Assembly: GCA_947503935.1 (NCBI GenBank)
Contig: CANNFR010000004.1
Span: 186,001 to 250,000, forward strand
Length of the DNA: 64,000 bases
From: an uncultured Paracoccaceae bacterium
Lineage (GTDB): Bacteria > Pseudomonadota > Alphaproteobacteria > Rhodobacterales > Rhodobacteraceae
Direction: 5' to 3'
The translations under genes and the position numbers were made by a program. Shown piece by piece: positions 33,761-42,081 of this stretch (within the stretch, counting starts at the first letter, position 1; every line of letters starts with the position of its first letter). The notes under the pieces are model-generated. The model searched no databases, was not told where the DNA came from, and saw nothing but the letters and a program-made list of their open reading frames with translations.

Positions 33761-35371
33761 TTACTTCACCCACATCTCAACGCGTCGATTGGTGCGCCGG
33801 CCTTGTGGCGTGCTATTACAGGCTGCAGGTGACAATTCGCCAAACCCCATTGCGGTGAAGGTGATGTTGTCCAGCTCGTTTTCTTCAGAGGCATTCTGGA
33901 TCTGCCGGATCACCTCTTCCGCGCGCTGCTCGGACACCAGAATGTTGGCATCAAAGGTTCCTTTGTTGTCAGTGAAACCAACCGCAAGAACTTCTTCCGG
34001 CTGACGCTCGTTCAGGTAACGCAGCATGCGGGCCAGATCCCTGCGTGATTTTGCATCAAGTTCGTTTGAACCAGGCGCGAAGCGGAATGTCGTCGAGAGA
34101 CGCTCATACTCGCTCTGACTCTGCATCAATGTCTCCATGTAGCCGCGCTCATAGGGATCTGCCGACTCACTGGCAGCCAAGGCCACACGCTCGGCGGCAT
34201 CCACTTGGATCTCGGAGACAACCGACAGATCAACGAAGCCCGCTTTCGACACCAAGCCATCCAGATCCGGGCCGTCTATATATGCCAGAAAATCGCGGGC
34301 ATACCCTTCTACATCCGGACGGTTATAGGCGTGCACGCGGTGACCCAGGGGATACTCCTCGGTCTTGATGTTGAAGGGCGACACGTAGAATGTCATGCCA
34401 CATTCATTGGTCAGCGGAAGCGCACGGGTCCCACGACGGCTGTGATAGCTGATAACACCGAAACCGGACTCATCGCGGGTGATCGCGGCGGACAGCTCGC
34501 CTGAGTTTCGCACGATATTGGCTTCGGGCGAGAGAGCGTAGTCAAACGGCTCGAGCAAAAGTTCACTGATCGTGTTGAAAGTCTCGGAGTCGCTATCGAA
34601 GCTGTAGAGATTGATCGGTCCTGCTTCGCCACCCAATTGTGCCCAGTCGGTGATAATGCCCGAGAAAACACCCGCAACCTGTTCAATCGTAACGCCGTTG
34701 ATGGCGTTTTTCGGGTTCACGACGACGGCAAAGCCTTCCACCGCGATAACATGATCCTGCTCGTAGCTCCGCAGATCGCCTAGGCCCGCCTCTTCGATCA
34801 AATCGCGTTCGCGCCGGGTTGCCCTGGTATCGCTGAACAGGATGGGTCCTTCACCGCTGACCATCAACTCATAAGCCGGTATACCTTCGGCGCGAATGAT
34901 CCCAAGATTGGCGACCTCTTCGCCCTCATAATCGATGATCTCGATATCCAGTTGGTCTGCTTCGGTGAATTCGTCCATGATGCGATCTGCATCGATCGGC
35001 GCGCCGTTGGTATCGACCAGAACGGTTTCGGCATCCAGAGTGGCTGCAAATCCCTCCGCGATGATGGGCAGCAGCACGCCGGCCACCTCGCCCTCGCCGA
35101 CCAATCTGAGATCATATTCCACATTGCGTTCTTGCGGGCAGGCCGCGCCTTCGCATGTCACAAGCGATTGTTCGATTTCAAACTCGCCGATTGCAGTGCG
35201 GACCAGGAACCGACCGCCTGATGTCGACAACAAGGTGCCCGTGATGTTCAGTGGGCTGTCTTTGCCTTTCAAAACAACTTCTTGTGCGACCGCAGGTTGC
35301 GAAACGCTGAGAAAAGACGCGGCAGCTGTCAATGCCAATGCAAATTGCGACAGACGTAATGAAAGCACCAT
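33761..35371 (-). CDS. PstS-like substrate-binding/OmpA fusion protein (copy 2)
   Basis: 536-residue paralogue of the preceding protein with the same order: signal peptide (ends PAVAQ), cysteine-bearing N-domain (CEGAACPQ), PstS-like domain (HVIAVEGFAVVVNPKNAINGV; IITDWAQLGGEAGPINLYS) and OmpA domain (LAVGFTDNKGTFD; TNRRVEMWVK). I start at the ATG giving MVLSLRL, six bases after GAGGT. The two copies are 147 bases apart on the same strand. Tandem duplication with divergence of the binding domain suggests two ligands or a heterodimer; no ligand can be assigned from sequence. Confidence 0.88.
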   Translation of the reverse strand: MVLSLRLSQFALALTAAASFLSVSQPAVAQEVVLKGKDSPLNITGTLLSTSGGRFLVRTAIGEFEIEQSLVTCEGAACPQERNVEYDLRLVGEGEVAGVLLPIIAEGFAATLDAETVLVDTNGAPIDADRIMDEFTEADQLDIEIIDYEGEEVANLGIIRAEGIPAYELMVSGEGPILFSDTRATRRERDLIEEAGLGDLRSYEQDHVIAVEGFAVVVNPKNAINGVTIEQVAGVFSGIITDWAQLGGEAGPINLYSFDSDSETFNTISELLLEPFDYALSPEANIVRNSGELSAAITRDESGFGVISYHSRRGTRALPLTNECGMTFYVSPFNIKTEEYPLGHRVHAYNRPDVEGYARDFLAYIDGPDLDGLVSKAGFVDLSVVSEIQVDAAERVALAASESADPYERGYMETLMQSQSEYERLSTTFRFAPGSNELDAKSRRDLARMLRYLNERQPEEVLAVGFTDNKGTFDANILVSEQRAEEVIRQIQNASEENELDNITFTAMGFGELSPAACNSTPQGRRTNRRVEMWVK

Positions 35372-35386
35372 TTCTACCTCGACCAC

Positions 35387-35773
35387 TCACCAAACCGGTA
35401 TCGTTCAGACAGTGATTCTCTGAACCAATACCGTTACGTCACCTGATTTCCATTGAATCTCGGCAACAATATGACCAAGCCTCACCAGAAGGTTCGGCCC
35501 GTCGGTATGAACACTCGACAAGGTCATGGGATACAATGGTTAATTTTCACTGAACTGACATGTAAGTCTGAAGGATTTTGTCAGAAAATTGAGGGGGTGA
35601 CGCCGCGGGCTCAGATTTGGCGATGTGCGTCAATTGTTCGCATACGCGTTGAAGGTCATTTTAGTCTCCGGGAATTCTGACATCCAGAGACTGCGCCTCT
35701 CCATGAAAAGCTGGTCTTCCGGCAGATCTTAATGGCACAATTGTGCAGATGGCATCCCAGATCCGAGGCCGAT
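35387..35773. other. Intergenic region, no gene seen
   Basis: About 390 bases between the OmpA-fusion gene and the FAD oxidase, which diverge. Both promoters should be here. The short frames show no domain or good start, and no clear repeat or palindrome was found. Confidence 0.5.
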
Positions 35774-37180
35774 ATGGCGCTGATTACAAGTCTACCACGC
35801 AATGAGGCCGGTCTTACCACCGCGCTTGGCATCCTCAAGCAGCGGCTGGGCGACCGGTTGCAGACGGGTGAGGCGATCTGTGCGCAGCATGGTCACACCA
35901 CCACCTGGATCGCGAACCAGGCCCCCGATGCCGTGGCTTTCGCTGGATCGACCGAGGATGTCGCCGACATCGTGCGCATCTGCGCAGACCATCGCGTGCC
36001 GGTTATTCCGTTCGGCACCGGCACGTCGCTTGAGGGCCACGTGAATGCGCCGGCCGGCGGGATCAGCGTGGATCTCAGCCAGATGAACCAGGTGCTTGCG
36101 GTGCATCCAGAAGACCTCGATTGCGTCGTGCAGCCCGGTGTGACGCGCAGCCAGCTCAACACCCATCTGCGCGATCAGGGGTTGTTCTTTCCCATTGATC
36201 CCGGCGCCGATGCCTCGCTGGGCGGTATGGCTTCAACCCGCGCCTCGGGCACGAATGCGGTGCGCTATGGCACGATGAAGGACAATGTGCTGGCGCTGAA
36301 GGCGGTCATGCCCAATGGCCGCATCATCAAGACCGCCGCGCGGGCGCGCAAAACATCCGCAGGCTATGACCTGACTCGCCTTCTGGTCGGTGCCGAGGGG
36401 ACGCTGGGCATCATCACCGAGATCACGCTGAAGCTGCATGGCATCCCCGAGGCGATGTCGTCGGCCACCTGTTCCTTCGCGTCGGTCGAGGAGGCGTGCA
36501 ATGCCGTCATCGCGACGATCCAGATGGGCATTCCCGTGGCCCGCATCGAGCTGCTCGACGCGCTGACGGTGCAGGCGGTGAACGCCTATTCCAACCTTAC
36601 TTTGCCAGAGACGCCGCTTTTGCTGCTGGAATTTCACGGCTCCGAAGCCTCGGTGGCCCAACAAGCCACCACTTTTGGCGAGATCGCCGACGATATGGGC
36701 GGCACCGGGTTCGTCTGGACCGCCAGCCCGGAAGAGCGCACCAAGCTCTGGCAGGCGCGCCACGATGCCTATTGGGCCACGCTGGGGCTGCGCCCCGGGG
36801 CCAAGGGGATTTCCACCGATGTCTGCGTGCCGATCTCGCGGCTGGCCGACTGCGTGACCGCCGCGCAGGAAAAGACCGCCGAGCTTGGGCTGATCGCGCC
36901 TGTTGTCGGCCATGCGGGCGACGGCAATTTCCACACGCTTCTGCTGATCGACATGGAGAACCCTGAGGAAATCGCCAAGGCCGAGGGGTTTGTGGGCTGG
37001 CTGAACGATCTGGCCATTTCGATGGAGGGCACCTGCACCGGCGAACACGGGATCGGACAGGGCAAGATGCCCTATCTGGTGAAGGAGCTTGGGCCTGCGA
37101 CCGATTATATGGTCGCGATCAAACAGGCGCTTGATCCACAGAACATCATGAACCCGGGCAAGATCGTGGCGCGTGGCTAA
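35774..37180 (+). CDS. FAD-linked oxidase, D-lactate dehydrogenase/GlcD type
   Basis: 468-residue flavoprotein of the vanillyl-alcohol-oxidase family. The PCMH FAD-binding domain shows VIPFGTGTSLEGHV and PIDPGADASLGGMASTRASG; the C-terminal cap has VVGHAGDGNFHTLLL and the terminal GEHGIGQGKMPYLVKELG and IMNPGKIV. These fit D-lactate or 2-hydroxy-acid dehydrogenases (LDHD) and the glycolate oxidase subunit GlcD. GlcE and GlcF are not next to it, so a stand-alone D-2-hydroxyacid dehydrogenase is more likely. Start is the ATG giving MALITSL. Confidence 0.9.
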   Translation: MALITSLPRNEAGLTTALGILKQRLGDRLQTGEAICAQHGHTTTWIANQAPDAVAFAGSTEDVADIVRICADHRVPVIPFGTGTSLEGHVNAPAGGISVDLSQMNQVLAVHPEDLDCVVQPGVTRSQLNTHLRDQGLFFPIDPGADASLGGMASTRASGTNAVRYGTMKDNVLALKAVMPNGRIIKTAARARKTSAGYDLTRLLVGAEGTLGIITEITLKLHGIPEAMSSATCSFASVEEACNAVIATIQMGIPVARIELLDALTVQAVNAYSNLTLPETPLLLLEFHGSEASVAQQATTFGEIADDMGGTGFVWTASPEERTKLWQARHDAYWATLGLRPGAKGISTDVCVPISRLADCVTAAQEKTAELGLIAPVVGHAGDGNFHTLLLIDMENPEEIAKAEGFVGWLNDLAISMEGTCTGEHGIGQGKMPYLVKELGPATDYMVAIKQALDPQNIMNPGKIVARG

Positions 37181-37253
37181 GGCTTTGTGCCGGTCGCCTC
37201 AACAGTTTTGTCCAGCCTACAGAGGGCTGACCCCGACCGAGGGTGGGGGTGAA

Positions 37254-37302
37254 GCCCCCGCCCGTGGGGGCGGTCGGGGGCTGCCCGGCGGTGCCGCCGG
37301 GC
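37254..37302. repeat. GC-rich hairpin pair between convergent genes
   Basis: Two near-perfect stem-loops between the FAD oxidase and the convergent ABC permease. One is GCCCCCG-CCCGT-GGGGGC at 37254-37271. The other is GCCCGGCGG-TG-CCGCCGGGC at 37283-37302. They look like REP-type or bidirectional terminator elements common in roseobacters; copies elsewhere in the genome cannot be checked here. Confidence 0.55.
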
Positions 37303-37338
37303 ATGGCGCTCGTCTTACTATGCTTTAGATTTCAAACC

Positions 37339-38097
37339 CTAATCCGCCTTCCAGCGGTTCGCCCGCGCCTCGATCCGCTGCACCAGGCCGTATTCGATCA
37401 CCAGCATCAACGCCACAAAGCTCAGCGCATAGGCCAGCACATGGGCCACATCGAACAGCTGAAAGTAAAAGTGGATCTGAAAGCCCACGCCATCGGGCCG
37501 CCCCAGAAACTCAACCACCAGAACCAGCTTCCAGATGATCGCCAGTCCGTTGCGTGCGCTCGCCGCCAGAAATGGCGCCAGTTGTGGCAACACGACATGG
37601 CGCAACCGCGCCGCAGGCGACATCGCGAAAACCTGTGCCATCTCGCCGACGCGGGTATCGAGGGCCCTCGCGCCCTCGCGCATGATCACCAGCACCATCG
37701 CGGTCTTGTTGAAGGCCACCGCCACGATCGCGGCCACCTCATTCAGCCCGATCCAGATAAAGCACAATACGATCACCACCAGGGCCGGCAAGTTCAGCGC
37801 CACTACCACCCAAGGGTCGGCCCAGGTGTTGACCCGCGGCGACGTGCCCAGCCAAAGCCCCAGCACACACCCCGCCAGCATGGCCAGCGTGAACGCATAG
37901 AACACCCGTACCAGCGTGGCCCACATATGCCCCCAAAGCGTGCCTGACGCAGCTTCGCCCGCCAGCACGTTGCCAACCTGCCAGGGCGTGGGCATCGTCA
38001 CCGGATCATCCGCCGCCCATGCCACCACGGCCCACAAGGCCAGCATCGCCAGCATCGAGGCCGCGAAGATCGCAGCGGGGCCGAACGCGCGTCTCAT
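37339..38097 (-). CDS. ABC transporter permease, TauC/SsuC/ThiX type
   Basis: 252-residue integral membrane permease of the binding-protein-dependent family used for taurine, sulfonates, nitrate and thiamine precursors. Six hydrophobic segments are visible; the EAA-type loop reads MSPAARLRHVVLPQLAPFL. No ATPase or binding protein is adjacent. A matching ATPase and periplasmic binding protein without permease lie near 52-53.6 kb, and the putative operator motif of that region is in this gene's promoter gap. I infer they form one transporter. Substrate unknown. Confidence 0.88.
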   Translation of the reverse strand: MRRAFGPAAIFAASMLAMLALWAVVAWAADDPVTMPTPWQVGNVLAGEAASGTLWGHMWATLVRVFYAFTLAMLAGCVLGLWLGTSPRVNTWADPWVVVALNLPALVVIVLCFIWIGLNEVAAIVAVAFNKTAMVLVIMREGARALDTRVGEMAQVFAMSPAARLRHVVLPQLAPFLAASARNGLAIIWKLVLVVEFLGRPDGVGFQIHFYFQLFDVAHVLAYALSFVALMLVIEYGLVQRIEARANRWKAD

Positions 38098-38173
38098 CTA
38101 CAGGCCAAACCTCCCCCGGGACCACCCCAGCATTGCGCCCCCGTGCTGCCTGTCAACGCCCCATGACGCGGGC

Positions 38174-38190
38174 TTAGACTTAGGTCGTAT
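38174..38190. promoter_or_regulatory. Putative regulon operator, permease/NosR-like gap
   Basis: GACTTAGGTC (38177-38186) followed by GTAT, in the reverse direction ATACGACCTAAGTC. It lies 41 bases before the NosR-like start and 80 before the divergent permease start. It matches the motif found in eight other places between here and 56 kb. Confidence 0.5.
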
Positions 38191-38226
38191 GGGTGGCGCC
38201 CACGCGGGCGGACTAGGCTTCGCCTC

Positions 38227-40299
38227 ATGTCAGTGCTGCGTCTGTGCCTTGCCCTTTTTGCCGCGATCTTCCCGGGCGGTCCGCTGGCGGCGGAACCGCT
38301 TAGCCGCGAGGAACTGGCCAGTTACGTCTTCCCGCCCTTTTCGCTGGGCGAGAAGGTCAATGACCAAAATGTGTGGACGCTTCTGAATTCAGGCGGCGCC
38401 GAGGCGGGGTTTGTCTTCGAGACCGAGCCTATGGCGCCGCTCCCCGGTTTTTCCGGCGCGCCGATCAACCTTTTCGTCATGCTCGACCTCGAAGGCCGGT
38501 TCTTGGACGTCAAGCTGATCTCGCATAACGAGCCCATCTTCGTCTCAGGCTTGGGTGAGGCACCCTTTCGCCAGTTCTTCGAACAGTATCCGGGCTTGTC
38601 GATCTCGCAATCGCTTGTCGTGGGCACGCCCTATGGCGCGGCAGATTCAGGGTCGGCGCTTGTCTATCTCGACGGCGTCACCAAGGCCACGGCCAGCGTG
38701 CGTATCGCCCATGAAAGCCTTCTGGCCGCCACGCGTGAGGTGGCCCGCGCCAAGATGCAGGGCGTCGCCACAGGCCCGCCGGCGCATCCCGACCCTGATT
38801 ATGCCGAAGATCTCACCTGGGCCGATCTGGTCGATCAGGGCCTTGCTACCCGCAAGCTGGTCACCAATGCCGAGATTGACACGGCTTTCGCCGGCACCCT
38901 CTGGGCCAGTGATGATCCGCTGGCCAAGGCTGAACCCGAGGCGCCTTATCTCGACCTCTGGGTTGTTGACCTCGGGCCGCCGTCCATCGCCCGCGCGGCG
39001 CTGTCCGAGGGCACCTATGCCGAGCTTCAGCGCTTCATGCAGATCTCAGACACCGATGAGCCGATCCTGGTCATCGATGCCGGGCGGCATGGTCTGGTGT
39101 CTGAAGAGTTCATCCGCAACACCTCGCCCGACTGGCTGTCGGCCGAGCAGGATGGCCTGCCCATCGCGCTGCGTGACGCCGACCTCTTTGTGACGCTGAC
39201 CGAAGACGCGCCGGAGGGCACCGCGATGATCCTTCGGACCGATCGACGGTTGGGCTTCGATCCGACCCGCGACTGGACCCTGAATGTGCAGGCCATCCGC
39301 AAACATGGCTCGTTCCAGCCCGAAATCGGATCGGTGGTCCTCAGCGCACAGCACAGCACCGATGAGCGGTTCTATATCCGCCCTGGCGCGGTTGAACAAA
39401 GCGCCCCCTGGCGCGATGCGCTGCGCAATCGTCAGGCCGACATCATCCTCGGCGCGGGCCTCCTCGTGGCCATTCTGGCCCTCGTCGGGCCGCTGATGCA
39501 CCGGATCGCCGGGAAGGTGCTGTTGACGCCGGTTCGCCTGACTGTGTTGGCAATAGTGACCGGCTTCATCGGCTGGTGGGGCCAGGGGCAGCTTTCCATC
39601 GTCACAGTTTTGGGCGTGATCCGCACGGCCTGGGAGGGGGCCAGCTTTGCCTTCCTCCTGTATGACCCGTTTTCGCTGATGATCTGGGCGGTTGCGATAT
39701 TGGGTTTCGTTCTTTGGGGCAGGGGACTTTTCTGCGGCTGGCTTTGCCCTTTCGGCGCCTTGCAGGAATTCGCAAGCCATCTGGGCCGCCTGTTGTGCAT
39801 CCCGCAATGGGAGCCGTCGGGGCGGGTGGATTCCACGTTGAAATGGGTCAAATACGTAGTCCTCGCAGGCCTCGTCGCCACCGTGTTCATCGCGCCGCAG
39901 CATGTCGATACGGCGGCCGAAATCGAACCCTTCAAAACCGCCATCACCGTCTTCTTCGTGCGTGAGTGGTACTATGTTCTCTACGCCGCTTTCTGGCTGG
40001 TGCTGTCGATGGTGCTCTTCAAGGGTTTTTGCCGCTACGTCTGCCCGCTTGGCGCGGTCATGGCGATCGGCGGGCTGATCCGGGGCCGCGACTGGATCGA
40101 AAGGCGCGAGGGTTGCGGATCGCCCTGCCAGCTTTGTCGTGTGCGCTGCCGCTATGGCGCCATCGAAAAGACCGGTAAGATCGACTATTCCGAATGCTTC
40201 CAATGCCTCGACTGCGTGCAGATCTACGATGACCCCCAGCAATGCGTGCCGTTGATCCTGGACGGCCGCCGCGAGACCCGCGGGATCGCCGCCAGATGA
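38227..40299 (+). CDS. NosR/NirI-family FMN-binding polyferredoxin membrane protein
   Basis: 690-residue membrane flavoprotein of the NosR/NirI type. A signal peptide is followed by an FMN-binding-type periplasmic domain (about residues 60-190, ending near VYLDGVTKATASV), a second periplasmic region, five or so membrane helices (about 415-625) with the CPFGA and CPLGA cysteine motifs on the cytoplasmic loops (FCGWLCPFGALQEF; CRYVCPLGAVMAI), and a C-terminal ferredoxin-like Cys cluster (CQLCRVRCRYGAI, CFQCLDC). The flavinylation site reads SGSALVYLDGVTKATAS. No nosZ or nirS is present. With ApbE next to it and the operator upstream, it is likely an electron conduit for alcohol or C1 oxidation. 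Confidence 0.88.
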   Translation: MSVLRLCLALFAAIFPGGPLAAEPLSREELASYVFPPFSLGEKVNDQNVWTLLNSGGAEAGFVFETEPMAPLPGFSGAPINLFVMLDLEGRFLDVKLISHNEPIFVSGLGEAPFRQFFEQYPGLSISQSLVVGTPYGAADSGSALVYLDGVTKATASVRIAHESLLAATREVARAKMQGVATGPPAHPDPDYAEDLTWADLVDQGLATRKLVTNAEIDTAFAGTLWASDDPLAKAEPEAPYLDLWVVDLGPPSIARAALSEGTYAELQRFMQISDTDEPILVIDAGRHGLVSEEFIRNTSPDWLSAEQDGLPIALRDADLFVTLTEDAPEGTAMILRTDRRLGFDPTRDWTLNVQAIRKHGSFQPEIGSVVLSAQHSTDERFYIRPGAVEQSAPWRDALRNRQADIILGAGLLVAILALVGPLMHRIAGKVLLTPVRLTVLAIVTGFIGWWGQGQLSIVTVLGVIRTAWEGASFAFLLYDPFSLMIWAVAILGFVLWGRGLFCGWLCPFGALQEFASHLGRLLCIPQWEPSGRVDSTLKWVKYVVLAGLVATVFIAPQHVDTAAEIEPFKTAITVFFVREWYYVLYAAFWLVLSMVLFKGFCRYVCPLGAVMAIGGLIRGRDWIERREGCGSPCQLCRVRCRYGAIEKTGKIDYSECFQCLDCVQIYDDPQQCVPLILDGRRETRGIAAR

Positions 40300-41177
40300 A
40301 GCGTCGCCGGTTCCTCCAGATCGCGGCCGCTGCGGCGCTGACCCCCAGAGGGGCGGTTGCAGAAACGCGGAGCCGCATCGCGCTGGGCGCCGAGACCCGG
40401 ATCACCCTTTATGGCCCGCGGGAGATGACCGGTCCGGCCCTGGCCGAGGTTGAGGCGTTGCTGGATCATGTTGAGGCGCTGTTCAGCCTCTACCGCCCCA
40501 CCTCTGCCTTGTCGCAATTGAACCAATCCGGCGCGCTTGACGCGCCTTCGCCGACATTTCTTGACCTTCTGCAACTTTCCAGGCGCTTGCACGATCAGAC
40601 AGCCGGGCGGTTCGATCCCACCATCCAACCGCTCTGGCGGGCACTGGCCGAGGGGCGTGACCCAAGCGCTGCACGCAGGTTAATCGGTTTCGACAGGGTT
40701 CAGATCGGTGCCGATCGCATCACCCTCGGCCCCGGCCAGCAACTAACTCTCAACGGCATCGCCCAGGGCTATGCCACCGATCTGGTGACCGCGGCACTGG
40801 CTCGCCATGGCCTGACCCGCGCGCTGGTCAATATCGGAGAGCATCGCGGGCTGGGTGGGCCGTGGCGTGTAGGCCTGTCCGACCCTGCCCACGGCGCGCT
40901 GGGCCAGATCACCCTGACCGACCGCGCCGTGGCGACGTCCAGCCCGGGGGCTCTGCACTTGTCGGGCAGTGAGGCGCATATCCTCAACCCGCTGGGTGGC
41001 AGCGCCGCGCAATGGTCAACCGTCAGTGTCACCGCCGACAGGGCCGCCCTGGCCGATGGTCTGTCCACCGCGCTCTGCTTTGCAGACCTGGCCGAGATCA
41101 GATCGATCGCGGCACGTATGGAAGAGAATGTTACGATCCGTCTGATCGACCATAGCGGTGATCTGAGAACGCTCTGA
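40296..41177 (+). CDS. apbE: FAD:protein FMN transferase ApbE
   Basis: 293-residue exported flavin transferase that attaches FMN to threonine in targets such as the NosR-like protein just upstream. A Tat-like signal is present (MKRRRFLQIAAAAALTPRGA). The ApbE core includes YRPTSALSQLNQSG, TAGRFDPTIQPLW, LNGIAQGYATDLV and the ALVNIGEHRGLGG segment where DGG-type residues bind FAD. The C-terminal ATSSPGALH and ILNPLGG follow. It starts inside the preceding stop (ATGA), a strong sign that the two act together. Confidence 0.93.
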   Translation: MKRRRFLQIAAAAALTPRGAVAETRSRIALGAETRITLYGPREMTGPALAEVEALLDHVEALFSLYRPTSALSQLNQSGALDAPSPTFLDLLQLSRRLHDQTAGRFDPTIQPLWRALAEGRDPSAARRLIGFDRVQIGADRITLGPGQQLTLNGIAQGYATDLVTAALARHGLTRALVNIGEHRGLGGPWRVGLSDPAHGALGQITLTDRAVATSSPGALHLSGSEAHILNPLGGSAAQWSTVSVTADRAALADGLSTALCFADLAEIRSIAARMEENVTIRLIDHSGDLRTL

Positions 41178-41279
41178 GCCGCCGATAAGTATAGGTAAGA
41201 CTCTAGCCGATAACTCTATAATATTATTCTATATTAGATGTTTAGACGGGCGCCGCACTCTGCAACACCCGCCTGATCT

Positions 41280-42068
41280 TTAGCTTGCAGCGGCCACGGC
41301 CCGTTTGGTCATGACTTTGACCAGGTTCGCCCGATAGGCCGGGGTTCCGTGGAGGTCTCCGATCATCCCATCTGGCGAGACGCTGAGGCCATCCACCGCT
41401 TCGGGCGCGAAGTTGCCCGACAGCGCCGTTTCGGCCTCGGTCCAGCGGAACACCCCCTCTTCTGAAGCGCCGGTCACCGCCACGCGGACCCCCTCGCTGA
41501 AGCGGGCCACGAAAACGCCTGTCAGGGCAAAACGCGACGCGGGTTGGACGAACTTGGCGTAAGCCCCCGCCTGCGGCACGGGGAACCGGACCTCAGTGAT
41601 GATCTCGCCCTCGTCCAGCACGGTGGTAAACATGCCATCGAAGAAGGCATCCGCCGCGATCTGACGTCGGTCGGTGACGATCGTGGCGCCCGAGGCCAGC
41701 ACGGCGGCCGGATAGCAGGCCGAGGGGTCGTTATTGGCCAAGCTGCCGCCGATCGTGCCCCGGTTGCGCACGGCCGGATCGCCGATATGGCTGGCAAGAT
41801 CGGCCAGACCCGGATAGGTCAAGGCCGCCTCGGCTGCGACAATGGCATGGGTCGTGGCGCCGCCGATGACCAGCTGATCACCCTCGGCCTTCACGCCCGA
41901 CATCCCCTCAACCGCGGCAAGGCTGACGAGCTTGGCGGGCGAGGCCAGCCGCGCCTTCAGCGTCGGGATCAGCGTTTGCCCACCGCCAAGCGCCTGTGCC
42001 TCATCGCCCGCAAGGGCCGCCTTGGCCGCATCGAGTGTCTTGGGCCGTTCCAGTTCGAATGCATACAT
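41280..42068 (-). CDS. coxM: CO-dehydrogenase-like FAD-binding medium subunit CoxM
   Basis: 262-residue FAD subunit of a xanthine-oxidase-family molybdenum hydroxylase. It shows the FAD-binding LGGGQTLIPTLKARLASP near residues 30-50, RNRGTIGGSLANNDPSACYP in the second half of the FAD domain and a C-terminal CO_deh_flav domain (FVARFSEGVRVAVTGASEEGVF). I start at the ATG giving MYAFELERP after GGAGGGCC. It is the last gene of coxG-S-L-M, 13 bases after coxL. Confidence 0.93.
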   Translation of the reverse strand: MYAFELERPKTLDAAKAALAGDEAQALGGGQTLIPTLKARLASPAKLVSLAAVEGMSGVKAEGDQLVIGGATTHAIVAAEAALTYPGLADLASHIGDPAVRNRGTIGGSLANNDPSACYPAAVLASGATIVTDRRQIAADAFFDGMFTTVLDEGEIITEVRFPVPQAGAYAKFVQPASRFALTGVFVARFSEGVRVAVTGASEEGVFRWTEAETALSGNFAPEAVDGLSVSPDGMIGDLHGTPAYRANLVKVMTKRAVAAAS

Positions 42069-42081
42069 GTTCCGGCCCTCC

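Noticed and set aside
38227-40299. Reading the NosR-like gene as part of a denitrification (nos) locus
   Set aside because: No nosZ, nosDFY, nir or nor genes are in the window. The neighbours and promoter motif point to alcohol/C1 oxidation.
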